Below, in pieces: positions 31,481 to 41,209 of a stretch of 64,000 nt of DNA. The translations under genes were made by a program, and so were the position numbers. The notes below the pieces were generated by a model. That model ran no database searches, was not told where the DNA came from, and was given only the letters and a program-made list of their open reading frames with translations. Numbering within the stretch: position 1 is the first letter of the stretch; the number at the start of each line of letters is the position of its first letter. The DNA comes from Akebia trifoliata (taxonomy: Eukaryota > Streptophyta > Magnoliopsida > Ranunculales > Lardizabalaceae), in assembly GCA_017979445.1 (NCBI GenBank), contig CM030706.1:20539884-20603883 (forward strand), in the 5' to 3' direction.

Positions 31481-32991
31481 CCATTTTTGGCCGAATCAAT
31501 TTTCCTATTACCTAATTCTTTATCTCCTTTCTCAACCCCTTTGCAGCCTGTTCAAAAAGAGAAAAATTGTGCCTTTTATTTCTTAGCCTGATCACCTAAC
31601 CTAGGGGAGGGAAAAATCCGAACTACGTTTTGGTCTGATCCCAAAAAAATTTGGGATACGTAGGCAACCTGAAAAGTTACTTCAGGCCCGACCACACCAA
31701 AATAAAAAAAATAGATTTCCCGATGAAGAAAAAATCTAAAAAGAAAAAATTCAAAAGAATGGGGAAGAAAATTCAAGAAAAAGTTTAAATGAAATGCCAC
31801 ACAAGGGGCATTTGGGTTTTTGAGCCTCAAAATCCCTTTCATTTTATGCCTAGTCCCAAGCCTACCTATAAAAGTCCTCCTAAGTACCGTGTGAAAAGGT
31901 CAAGGAGGGTAATAGAACATGATCAGACAGTAATTCTAGAAGGTCAGAGGAAAAGAAAAAGAAAAAAAAAAAATGATGATGAAGCCTGCTAAGTTGAAAA
32001 CCCCCAAAAGGGCGACTTAGGCAAAAATTAAGGCAAGCTCACAAAGTTGAAAATCTGAAAGAACAACTTTGGCAACAATCAGAGCCAAGAAAAAAAAAAA
32101 AAAAGCTCGCTAGATTGAAAACCTGAAAAGGCGATCTAGGCAAAAGCTAGAGCAAGCTCGCTAGATTGAAAACCTGAAAAGGCGATCTAGGCAAAACTTA
32201 GAGCTATAAAAAAAAAAAGAAAATCTCCGTTGAGTTGAGAAGTTGAAAAGGCGGCCCGAGCTGAAACATCAGAAGTTCGAATCATCAAGTTCAATACTCA
32301 GCTTAAACAAGGCATAGATTCAGAAGCCACAAGTATCTTGTCTATGATCAATATGAAAATTCTTACTTCCCCAAGTGAACCAATGGAGAGAAGGGTGAAT
32401 TCTATGATGAGTCTCAAAAGGAAATATTTTGTTTTTTTGAGCCTGACTCAAAATCTTCAATAAAATTAAACAAAATTAAAAGTTGGATCTTTATTGCGCT
32501 TGTGGTAATCAAATATTTCAAACCTTCATACAAGGGGCATTTTTCTTTTTCCTCTAAATATGTAATTCTCCCCCTTTATACTAGGGGCATTTTTTAATGA
32601 TGTGTTCAATGCCATGTTTATTGTCAAACTAGGGACATTTTGTTTTTGAGCAATGTTAATCCTAAAAGATAATGAGAACTCCAAACTTAATGTTACCCTC
32701 TTGATAACAGTTCTTCAAAAAACTCTTAAGGTTCAAAAGAAATAAAAACTCAGGTTTTAAATTCATAAAACTTTTGGATAAATCCTTGAGGTTCAAACAA
32801 AAGCACTTCGGATCTCACATTTGACTGTGTCCAGAGATCAACTAATATGGTATTCCCAGATCCAATCATTCCTGGATTCGATCATTTCTCTTCCAGATTC
32901 AGTATCTTCCAGATTTATTCAATTCACTCTGATCAGTCTTTTCCAAATTCATTGTTTCTTTCTCAAAAGTCCTTCATTCCTTTGCCAATTT
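31481..32991 (+). other. 3' UTR of element D before the array
   Basis: Conserved UTR with hairpin modules (31985-32215) and CTAGGGGCATTTTTT-like blocks (32530-32650). No gene. Equivalent regions: 14687-16029 in A, 39240-40700 in C, 51757-53105 in F. Confidence 0.8.
31985..32215 (+). repeat. GAAAACC-loop hairpin modules in element D UTR, 4 copies
   Basis: Arms CTAAGT/ACTTAG (about 31989-32020), CAAAGTTG/CAACTTTG (about 32042-32071, perfect 8 bp), and CTAGATTG/CGATCTAG twice (about 32109-32140 and 32161-32191). The second copy pairs perfectly although A has CAAGGTTG at the same place. Confidence 0.7.
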
Positions 32992-34183
32992 TGCTCAGGT
33001 ACCGCCAAGGGTTTTCTTGGAATTATGCTCAGATGCCACCGAGGGTTTTCTCGGAATTATGCTCAGATACCGCCAAGGGTTTTCTTGGAATTATGCTCAG
33101 ATGCCGCCGAGGGTTTTCTCGGAACTATGCTCAGATGCCGCCAAGGGTTTTCTTGAAATTATGCTCAGATACCGCCGAGGGTTTTCTCGGAATTATGCTC
33201 AGATACCGCCAAGGGTTTTCTTGGAATTATGCTCAGATGTCGCCGAGGGTTTTCTCGAAATTATGCTCAGATGCCGCCAAGGGTTTTCTTGGAATTATGC
33301 TCAGATGCCGCCGAGGGTTTTCTCGGAATTATGCTCAGATACCGTCAAGGGTTTTCTTGGAATTATGCTCAGATGTCGCTGAGGGTTTTCTTGGAACTAT
33401 GCTCAGATGCCGCCAAGGGTTTTCTTGGAATTATGCTCAGATACCGCCAAGGGTTTTCTTGGAACTATGCCCAGATGCCGCCAAGGATTTTCTTGGAATT
33501 ATGCTCAGATACCGCCAAGGGTTTTCTTGGAACTATGCTCAGATGCCGCCAAGGGTTTTCTTGGAATTATGCTCAGATACCGCCAAGGGTTTTCTTGGAA
33601 TTATGCTCAGATGCCGCCAAGGGTTTTCTTGGAACTATGCTCAGATACCGCCAAGGGTTTTCTTGGAATTATGCTCAGATGCCGCCAAGGGTTTTCTTGG
33701 AACTATGCTCAGATACCGCCAAGGGTTTTCTTGGAATTATGCTCAGATACCGCCAAGGGTTTTCTTGGAACTATGCTCAGATGCCGCCAAGGGTTTTCTT
33801 GGAATTATGCTCAGATACCGCCAAGGGTTTTCTTGGAATTATGCTCAGATGCCGCCAAGGGTTTTCTTGGAATTATGCTCAGATGCCGCCGAGGGCTCTC
33901 TCGGAATTATGCTCAGATACCGCCAAGGGTTTTCTTGGAATTATGCTCAGATGCCGCCAAGGGTTTTCTTGGAATTATGCTCAGATACCGCCAAGGGTTT
34001 TCTTGGAATTATGCTCAGATGCCGCCAAGGGTTTTCTTGGAACTATGCTCAGATGCCGCCAAGGGTTTTCTTGGAATTATGCTCAGATGCCGCCTAGGGC
34101 TCTCTCGGAATTATGCTCAGATACCGCCAAGGGTTTTCTTGGAATTATGCTCAGATGCCGCCGAGGGTTTTCTCGGAACTATG
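32992..34183 (+). repeat. 34-bp tandem array of element D, part 1, about 35 copies
   Basis: Units GCTCAGATRCCGCC[A/G]AGGG + TTTTCT[T/C]GGAA[T/C]TAT. Units are of two kinds, CCAAG...CTTGG and CCGAG...CTCGG, with few mixed ones. The first third alternates between kinds; the middle is mostly the A/T kind. Last unit is cut by the solo LTR at CTATG. Long open frames (up to about 400 codons) in all three frames are a by-product of the repeat length. Confidence 0.96.
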
Positions 34184-34375
34184 TGTAGACATGAAATGTT
34201 CACAATGAACCTCAATACTACATTGTTTGGAGTCGCCACCATTCTTTTTTGGAAATGGGTGTGAATGGGTACCCGAATTGATTTTTTGAAAATCATTTTT
34301 TCCATGGCATTGTAGTGACTCTCATTTGTTGGAAAGGGCAAGGTCTACCTAAGATCTAGGTAAGGAGGTCCGATT

Positions 34376-34410
34376 AGAGGATGGGGAAGGTGTTAGGCAC
34401 CCCATCCTCT
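34376..34410 (-). other. U5 hairpin of the solo LTR
   Basis: Perfect 11-bp stem: AGAGGATGGGG (34376-34386) and CCCCATCCTCT (34400-34410) around the conserved 13-base loop 34387-34399 (TGCCTAACACCTT on the element strand). The arms have no similarity to the B/D/E arms. Confidence 0.75.
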
Positions 34411-35141
34411 CCACCAAAGGTGGTTACCTTGCTTGGCCATTTTATTTTGTAAAAAATTCAAGAAAACAAATATTAAAATGCATGAGAATGTATGGTAAGA
34501 GTGGTGTGTGCATTAAGTGGAATATTCCCTTAACAAAGGGTTTTTGATTTTTAACATGACATTAGGGGCATTCTATGGAAAAGAATGACCCATGTAGCCA
34601 CATTAAATTTATGAATATGAATGTAGGTTTGAACTTTTAGAGAGACTCCATGATGGAGTTCCCTTAAGGCCACAACCATGATGCATGTATGCATGGCTAG
34701 AAACTTAGTGTTTCACCCCATCAAGAGGGTGACACATTTCTTCATCATTGCCATGCATAGGTGAGTGTGTGCATTGTGTACAATATGATGCATGAGATTG
34801 AGGTGAAAAGGGCTTCAACCCCCATCCTTTCGATCGAACCTTAGTCCAATCTACCGGGGACGGGAGAGGGTATACATTACATCCTAAGGCTTTCTAAAAA
34901 TAAAATAAAGAGAGGGTTAGAAGAAGAGAATGCAAACTTTGAAATAAGTAAACTACATCTTAAACCCTACCTTGTCCCTTGATGGTGAACTTGGACCTTG
35001 AAGAGTAGGCTTGAGAGATGAATGAGATGGTTAAGGGTTGAGTTGAAGTTTAGAAGATGAGAGAATGAGTAGGAATTTTTGTAGAGTTTTAGGTTGAGAG
35101 ATAGGGGCTTGAGAGCATGAGTTGTTCATGGAAATTGAGGG

Positions 35142-35149
35142 TATTTATA
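35142..35149 (-). promoter_or_regulatory. TATA box of the solo LTR
   Basis: TATAAATA on the minus strand; same relative place as in G (60709-60716) and H (63548-63555). Confidence 0.65.
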
Positions 35150-35326
35150 GAGTTTTTGGAAGACTTTTGGGGATAAAGTGGTCCAACCCTAAAAATGAAG
35201 AAAATGGACATGAGATTTAGGTTATTTCTTTTTGAATTTTTCATTTGTATGGGGGTAAAGATGACATTTGTGAAGAAACCCTAAAAGCATGCTTTGATCC
35301 TTGGTTTTTTGGTAAATAGAGGTGAG

Positions 35327-35608
35327 AGAACAAAAGTACTTTTGGGAGGGTGAATGGGGGAGTGACATGTGTAAAGGTGGAGTGGTAGGTAAAAGTAGAT
35401 CTTGGTTCATTTGTAAATAACAAATAAAGCAAGGGTGGAAGTGTAGTTTTGAAATGGACCAATGGGAAAACAAAAGTACATTTAGGAGGGTGAATAGGAG
35501 GATGACATGTGTAAAGGTGAAGTGGTAGGTGAAAAGTAGACTTTGGTTCATTTGTAAATAACAAATAAAGCAAGGGTGGAAGTATAATTTTGAAATGGAC
35601 CAATGGGA
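35327..35608. repeat. 141-bp tandem duplication in the solo LTR
   Basis: Two copies containing CTTCCACCCTTGCTTTATTT (minus strand) with about 10 differences; the G LTR has the same pair near 60235-60530, so it predates the split of the copies. Confidence 0.85.
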
Positions 35609-36149
35609 GAACTCCATGTATGTACTTGAAGATTCCCACCTTTTGAGGGCATAATGGGAAGTTCTCTCACCTTTATAGATTATTACCAAAGACCAAACAA
35701 CCTTTTTGGTTTGACTAAACCTTTTGAGAAGGGCATTCTTGAGTTTTCACAAAGGGAAAGTTGACCCTCCAATTAGATGATGCATTGGGTATTGGGGGCT
35801 TATGAGGTATCAACATGTGTCATCATATAAGGGGTGAGAGAATGGACTTGGGTTTGGGTTTGGGATATGGACTTGGATTTGGACTTAGGATGGACTTGGT
35901 TTTGGGTTAGGACATGGACTTGGATTTGGGTTTGGGATATGGATTTGAATTTGGGTTTGGGTGATGGGCATAGGTTTAGGTGGATTAGGGACAAGGTATG
36001 GGCATGCGATGATATGAGATGATGCATGTATGCATGAAAATGATGCAAAATGGCAATGTGGGTCCGTCGAAGAACTTGAGTTCTAAATCGAAATTAATTC
36101 GAGAAAATTTGGATTTTCCTATGGGTTCGTGCAAATTGGGGTGTCTACA

Positions 36150-36398
36150 CTATGCTCAGATGCCGCCAAGGGTTTTCTTGGAATTATGCTCAGATGCCGC
36201 CGAGGGTTTTCTCGGAACTATGCTCAGATACCGCCAAGGGTTTTCTTGGAATTATGCTTAGATGCCGCCGAGGGTTTTCTCGGAACTATGCTCAGATGCC
36301 GCCGAGGGTTTTCTCGGAACTATGCTCAGTTACTGCCGAGGTTTTTCTCGGAATTATGCTCAGATGCCACCAAGGGTTTTCTTGGAATTATGCTCAGT
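36150..36398 (+). repeat. 34-bp array of element D, part 2, about 7 copies
   Basis: Continues the interrupted unit exactly once one CTATG is removed. Alternates CCAAG/CTTGG and CCGAG/CTCGG units. Followed by decayed half units to 36425. Confidence 0.93.
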
Positions 36399-36504
36399 TT
36401 ATATTTACTTTATGCTCAGATTTGACTCATTTCTAACTTAAACTCTTTGAAATCTATCTCAGATTTTGAGCCCACACACTTTCACAGTTGTTATATCAGT
36501 CAAG

Positions 36505-36640
36505 GAGAATTTTTTTTAAAATTAAAGGATCTGACACTGCCAGTGAGAGCTCGCGCTCAAGGACTTGACATTTTTTTTTAGTTCGAGGAGAGTTTTATGC
36601 TCAATGATCCGAATACCCCGACGAATTGTTAAATCAGGCT
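36505..36640 (+). repeat. Three-hairpin tail module of element D UTR
   Basis: Same block as B 12677-12787; the second unit is CCAG..GAG..CTC..CTTGAC and slightly decayed, the third TTCGAGG...CCGAATACCCC. Confidence 0.55.
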
Positions 36641-36730
36641 GCAAAATGAACTGTCACTAGCTTTGGCATTCGGATATCGCACTAATCTACCAAGATAGAT
36701 TTGCTATCTAGTTTGCTTCAACCCTCTGCC

Positions 36731-36743
36731 AAAGAGGGGCATC
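36731..36743 (+). promoter_or_regulatory. Polypurine tract of element D
   Basis: AAAGAGGGGCATC immediately before the 3' LTR. Confidence 0.85.
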
Positions 36744-38333
36744 TGTAGACACTCCATTTTTGCATCCGCTTGATTAATCAAGTCGTCAACACGATCGCAA
36801 AGGTTCCCAATGATGGATGTCTATTCCAATGCTTTATTTTGTTACCAGATATGTTTCAGAAATCTGGATGAGGTATCTCGAACTGACAAAACTTAGAAAC
36901 CACGCTACGCTAGGAAAATACGACCTCAGAAACATAGAAATCATCATCTTGCAAACCAAAAAGAAGCTTCACGATAAAAATCACAAAAAATGATTGAATT
37001 ACCAAAATACCCCTAACCTCAAAACAACCTTAGAGCCTACATTACGCTTAGGAAAATCCGTTCAAACACATAAAACAACAAATCGAAACCAAGTAAATCA
37101 CTTCGCCAATTTTCACAAAATTTGACAAAATTACGAAAATACCCCTCATAAAGTTCACGATCATTTCATATAAAAAACTTCATAAATGACAAAAACCAAC
37201 ATTCCCATTAAATTCCTTACGAAAAACTGATTCCAAAAAGGAACATTGAAAAACGACTTAAAACGTAAAAAATCCTCTCCGAGGGCAAAACGGTAATTTC
37301 ACAATTTTCATAATTAAAAAAATCGAAATTAATAAATAAAATATTAAATAATTAAAGTGAAACATTAATGAAATTAATTTAAAAAGTTAAACCTAAAAAA
37401 TCGATTAATTAGACTCTCAGGCAAAATTGTTGAGGGTTCGTGGGATATTTCTTTAAGGACCCCTCCATTTGGGGTCCAAAGAATTAAAGATATAATAGAA
37501 AGGGGTTCTCCAAAAATTTAAAATCAATCAAGCAAGACTAAAGTCAAGTATTAAAGTCAATCTCATAAGACTAAAGTCAAAACCCTAAATCAAAATCCTA
37601 ATCTAAATTAATCAAGTCAATCTTATAAGACTAAAGTCAAAATCCTAAAACCCTAAAGACTAAGTCAAAATCCTAATTGAAACCCTAAAAGAAACCCTAA
37701 TCAAACCCTAATGCTTCTAAAAACTTTATAAATAAGAGCCTCCACACCCTATTTTCGTATCAAAGAAAAAACCCTAGAAAAAGTAGGTGAAGAAGCCTCC
37801 ACAACCTCCCCAAAACCCTAATTTTGGAGCCCCAACTCCTTCCCTAACACCCCTACACCGATTTTAGCCTAAAAAACACCCAAAAACTTCTCAAAAACAT
37901 CCCAAAAATCCACAACAAATTCGAAACACCCAGATCCAAGAAGGAGATACTTCACCTCGAAGATCAGAAATCAGATCTGGAGATAGAACGAAGTAAGGAA
38001 TACGATACAAGGAGCCATTTACGCCAGATCTGAGGGAATAGCACTTTTGCAGATCGAAGGTAAGCTTTTTTTTATTTTTTATTTATCTAGGTTTGTCATT
38101 AGCGATGTAGATTTATTTGGGATAAGTAGAGACCGGCAATGGCCGGGCGGGGTTGGTGCCTAACACCTTCCAACCCCGTAACATGATCCCCGGATTCAGA
38201 TTTTCTGTAGTAGAGTAGTTTTTATCCATTTTAGAGTCAGTTTGGTTCCTAGACCACAATAACTAGGTGGCGACTCCCAAACCTCAAGGGTCAAAAGTGG
38301 ATCCGCGCACCCCGCGGATCGAGTGCGCTTTCA
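36744..38333 (+). repeat. 3' LTR of element D
   Basis: It is 1590 bp; full-length U3 including the segment missing from the 5' LTR (37541-37710), which holds AAACCCTAA telobox-like motifs. TATA box 37727-37734. U5 hairpin 38148-38178 is the perfect 9-bp version. A small gap near 37240 compared with the 5' LTR. Confidence 0.94.
37727..37734 (+). promoter_or_regulatory. TATA box of element D 3' LTR
   Basis: TATAAATA, preceded by a cluster of AAACCCTAA-type motifs. Confidence 0.7.
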
Positions 38334-39240
38334 GTGCCACATTCTCAATTAGTTGGTCTGACTTCACCTAACCATTTTCAGTTTGGGGAATTGACATTAC
38401 TGGTAAAATATCACCTAAAGCATCAAACAGGCATGAATAGATTCTAGTTGCTATCAATTATTTTACTAAGTGGGTCGAAGCTGCCTCTTATGTTGTCCTC
38501 AATGTGTCTCGAGTTGCAAAGTTCATCCAAACAAACATCATCAGTTGATATGGCGTATCTTCAGAACTGATTTTTGATAATGGATCGCACTTCAAAGTCG
38601 AAGTTATTACACTGTGTTCGAAGTTCAAAATCTCGCACCACAAATCATCTCCTTATCGTCTTAAGACTAATGGAGCAGTTGAAGTGGCCAATAAGAATCT
38701 CAAGACTATCATCAGGAAAATGTGTCAATCACATCGAGATTAGTCAGAAAAATTGCTATTTGCACTATGGGCATATCGAACTTCAATTCGATCCTCTACT
38801 GGAGCTATTCCTTACTCCTTAGTGTATGGCATGGAAGCAGTTTTGCCAGTCAAAATGGAAATTTCATCTTTCAGGATCTTGTTGAAAAGTCAGTTGTCAG
38901 AAGCAGATTGTGTTCGTCAATGGTACTAAGAATTAAATCTGATCGAAGAAAAATGACCAAGAGCTTTGTACCACTTGCAGGCTTATCAAAGAAGAGTCGT
39001 CCGTGAGTTTGACAAAAAGATCAAGGCCCGTTATTTACAAGTCAGGGATTTCGTACTCAAAGAAAATAGGGTACCTATCTTTGACCCTAGAGAGAAGTTC
39101 AAACCAAATTGGAGAAGTCCGTTCATCATCAAGAAAATAATACCAGGAATAGCTATCAGACTTCAAGATCATGATGGAATTGAATTTACCATAACCAACC
39201 AACCTTGACCAAATTAAACGGTACTACATTTAAGGAGGCC
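38334..39240 (+). pseudogene. Integrase core and C-terminus of element C
   Basis: Continues the integrase cut at 25843. The first catalytic residue is Asn instead of Asp (AAT 38456-38458 in INYFTKWVE). The second Asp (FDNGSHF, 38576-38578) and Glu (38681-38683) remain. The GPY/F-like C-terminal module is at 38966-39208. Stops are at several points (near 38547, 38742, 38930). A catalytically dead and fragmented copy. Confidence 0.85.
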
Positions 39241-39719
39241 ATCTTTGGCCGAATCAATTCTCTTATTACTCAGTTCAATATATCATTTCTCAACTCCTTT
39301 GCAGCCTTTCAAAAAAAAATTTATGCCTTTTTATTTTTCAGCCGATCACCTAACCTAAGGGAAGGAAGAATTCGAACTACATTTTGGACTGATTCCAAAA
39401 TTCTGGGGTACGTAGCAGCCTGAGAAGTTACTTCAGGCCCGACCACATCAAAATAAAAAATATATATTTTCCTACAAAAAATATATAAATAAATAAAAAA
39501 TAAATATTGTCAAACAGGGAAGAAAGTTCAAAGAAAAATAAAAAATACCACACAAGAGACATTCGGGTTTTTGAGCCTCAAAATCCCTTTCTTTTTATAC
39601 CCAGTCCTAAGCTTATCCATAAAAGTCCTCCTAAACATCGTACGCAAAGTCAAGGAAGATAGCAAAACATGATCAGGCAGTAACTTTAGAAATTCAAAAG
39701 GGAAGAAAAAAAATTGATG

Positions 39720-39880
39720 AAACCTGCTAAGTTGAAATCCGAAAAGGGCGACTTAGGCAAAAATTAAGGCAAGCTCGCAAGGTTGAAAATCCAAAAGAAC
39801 GGTCTTGGCAACAATCAGAGCAAAGATAAAATAAAAAAAGAAAAAACTCGCTAGTTTGAAAACCTGAAAGGGCAATCTAG
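39720..39880 (+). repeat. GAAAACC-loop hairpin modules in element C UTR, 3 copies
   Basis: CTAAGT/ACTTAG near 39727-39755; CAAGGTTG paired with CGGTCTTG by Watson-Crick and G-U pairs near 39778-39808; CTAGTTTG/CAATCTAG with one mismatch near 39850-39880. Confidence 0.6.
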
Positions 39881-40702
39881 GTAAAAATTAGAGCAACAAA
39901 GAAAAAACAAAAAAAAATCTTCGGGGGATTAGAAAGCTAAGAGCAGTCCGAGCTGAAACATCAGAAGTCCGAATAATCAAGTTCAATACTTAGCTTAAAC
40001 CAGGCGCAACTCAGAAGCAACAAGTATCTTGTCTACATTCGATCTGAACATTTTTACTTTCCCAAGTGAACCAAGGGAGAGAATGGTGAATTCTATGACG
40101 AGTTTTGAATTCTATGATGAGTCTCTAAAGGAAATATCTTGTTCTCTTGAGCGTAACTTAAAATCTTCAATATAAAATGTCAAAATTAAAAGTTGAATCT
40201 TTATTGCGCTTGTGGTAATCAAATATTTCAAACATTCATACAAATGGCATTTTCTTTCTTTTCTAATATGTAATTTCCCCCTTATACTTGGGGCATTTTT
40301 TTTTTATGTATTCAATTATCTCCAATGATATGTTCATTGTCAAACTAAGGGCATTTTATTTTTGAGCAATGTTAATCCTAAAAGATAATGGGAACCCCAA
40401 ACTTAAGGTTACCATCTTGATAACAATTTTTCGAAAATCCTTGTGGTTCAAAAGAAATAAAAACTCAGATTTTAAATTCATAAAATTTTTGGATAAAACC
40501 TTGAGGTTCAAACAAAAGTACTTCGGATCTCACATTTGGTTGTGCCCAGAGATTAATTCATAACCCTTTCACCTAGAATAGGAGATAGGGCATTCATTAT
40601 TTCCCAGATCTATTCATTCCTAGATTCAATCATTTTTTTCTAGATTCATTTTCAATCATTATTTCCCAGATTTATTCCTTCATTCTCAGTTTTACTCAAC
40701 TA

Positions 40703-40862
40703 GATACCGCCGAGGGTTTCACAGAATTATACTTAGTTGCCGCCAAGGGTTATTACTCAGTTGCTGCCAAGAGTTATCCTAGATTTTGCTCAGTTGCCGC
40801 CAAGGGTTAACTTGGATTTTGCTTACTTGCCGCCAAGGGTTATCTTGGATTTTGTTCAGGTT
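40703..40862 (+). repeat. 33-34-bp short array of element C, about 5 copies
   Basis: Unit TTGCCGCCAAGGGTTATCTT + GGATTTTGCTCAG (33 bp). Loop and 3' half differ from the 34-bp arrays, but the CCAAG/CTTGG arms are kept in most copies. Confidence 0.8.
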
Positions 40863-41196
40863 ATGCTCACTTTTTCTCAGATTATGCCCAGATTTTACTC
40901 AGATTACACTCAGTTTTTCTCAATTTTTACTCATTTTCACAGTACACACACTCATACTTGCACTTCTCAGTCAAGGAGAATTTTCTATAATTCAAAGATC
41001 TGACACCGTCAGTGAGAGTTCGAGCGCAAGGACCTGATAACCTTTTAGTTCAGGGAAAGTTTTACCCTCAAGGATCCGAACTTCCCGACAAATTATTAAA
41101 TCAGGCTACAATATGAACTGTCACTAGCTTTGGCATTCGAATATCGTACTATCTACCAAAATAGATTTGCTATCTAGTTTGCTTCAATTCTCTGTC

Positions 41197-41209
41197 AAAG
41201 AGGGGCATC
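41197..41209 (+). promoter_or_regulatory. Polypurine tract of element C
   Basis: AAAGAGGGGCATC before the 3' LTR. Confidence 0.82.

Larger units (their letters stand above)
34184..36149 (-). mobile_element. Solo LTR of a second LTR family, CTATG duplication
   Basis: 1966 bp, ends TGTAGACA...TGTCTACA on either strand, flanked by CTATG at 34179-34183 and 36150-36154. Read on the minus strand it starts TGTAGACACCCCAATTT and is related to the LTRs of G (59617-61676) and H. TATA box at 35142-35149, U5 hairpin at 34376-34410, PBS-like 10-mer at 34229-34238. Inside is a tandem duplication of about 141 bp (35327-35467 and 35468-35608), also present in the G LTR. No internal domain is left, so it is the product of LTR-LTR recombination. 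No gene: open frames here are accidental. Confidence 0.93.
25844..38333 (+). mobile_element. Element D: non-autonomous deletion derivative, GTGCC duplication
   Basis: 5' LTR 25844-27266, PBS 27268-27285, leader, fused coding remnants (30122-31480), UTR with 34-bp array, PPT 36731-36743, 3' LTR 36744-38333. GTGCC flanks it at 25839-25843 and 38334-38338. Without the solo LTR at 34184-36149 and one CTATG, it is about 10.5 kb. Gag, protease, G-patch, RT and both RNases H are absent; the same two deletions are found in F. LTRs are very similar apart from one 170-bp deletion, so insertion is recent. Confidence 0.93.
39241..41196 (+). other. 3' UTR of element C
   Basis: Same architecture as A and D: TACGTAG-CAGCCTGAGAAG block near 39410, hairpin modules (39720-39880), GGGGCATTTT blocks (40290-40350), a short 33-bp array (40703-40862), and the hairpin tail (40970-41100). 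No gene is supported. Confidence 0.8.

Noticed and set aside
32847..34264. Long repetitive open frames (up to about 416 codons) that look like a tandem-repeat protein
   Set aside because: They arise in all three plus-strand frames from the 34-bp array, lie in a retroelement UTR, and show hairpin rather than codon constraints.
35222..35689. Two overlapping minus-strand open stretches with duplicated segments
   Set aside because: They follow from the 141-bp duplication within the solo LTR; the two frames overlap and the G LTR counterpart does not keep them intact.
34184..36149. DNA transposon with terminal inverted repeats TGTAGACA/TGTCTACA
   Set aside because: The 8-base inverted ends are the usual LTR termini; interior features (TATA, U5 loop, PBS-like motif) and the 5-bp duplication fit a solo LTR.
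32992..36398. CRISPR-like regular repeats
   Set aside because: Units are contiguous without spacers, the context is a plant retrotransposon, and no cas genes exist.
37575..37712. Interstitial telomere tract
   Set aside because: Only scattered, imperfect AAACCCTAA motifs, not a (CCCTAAA)n array; described as telobox-like instead.
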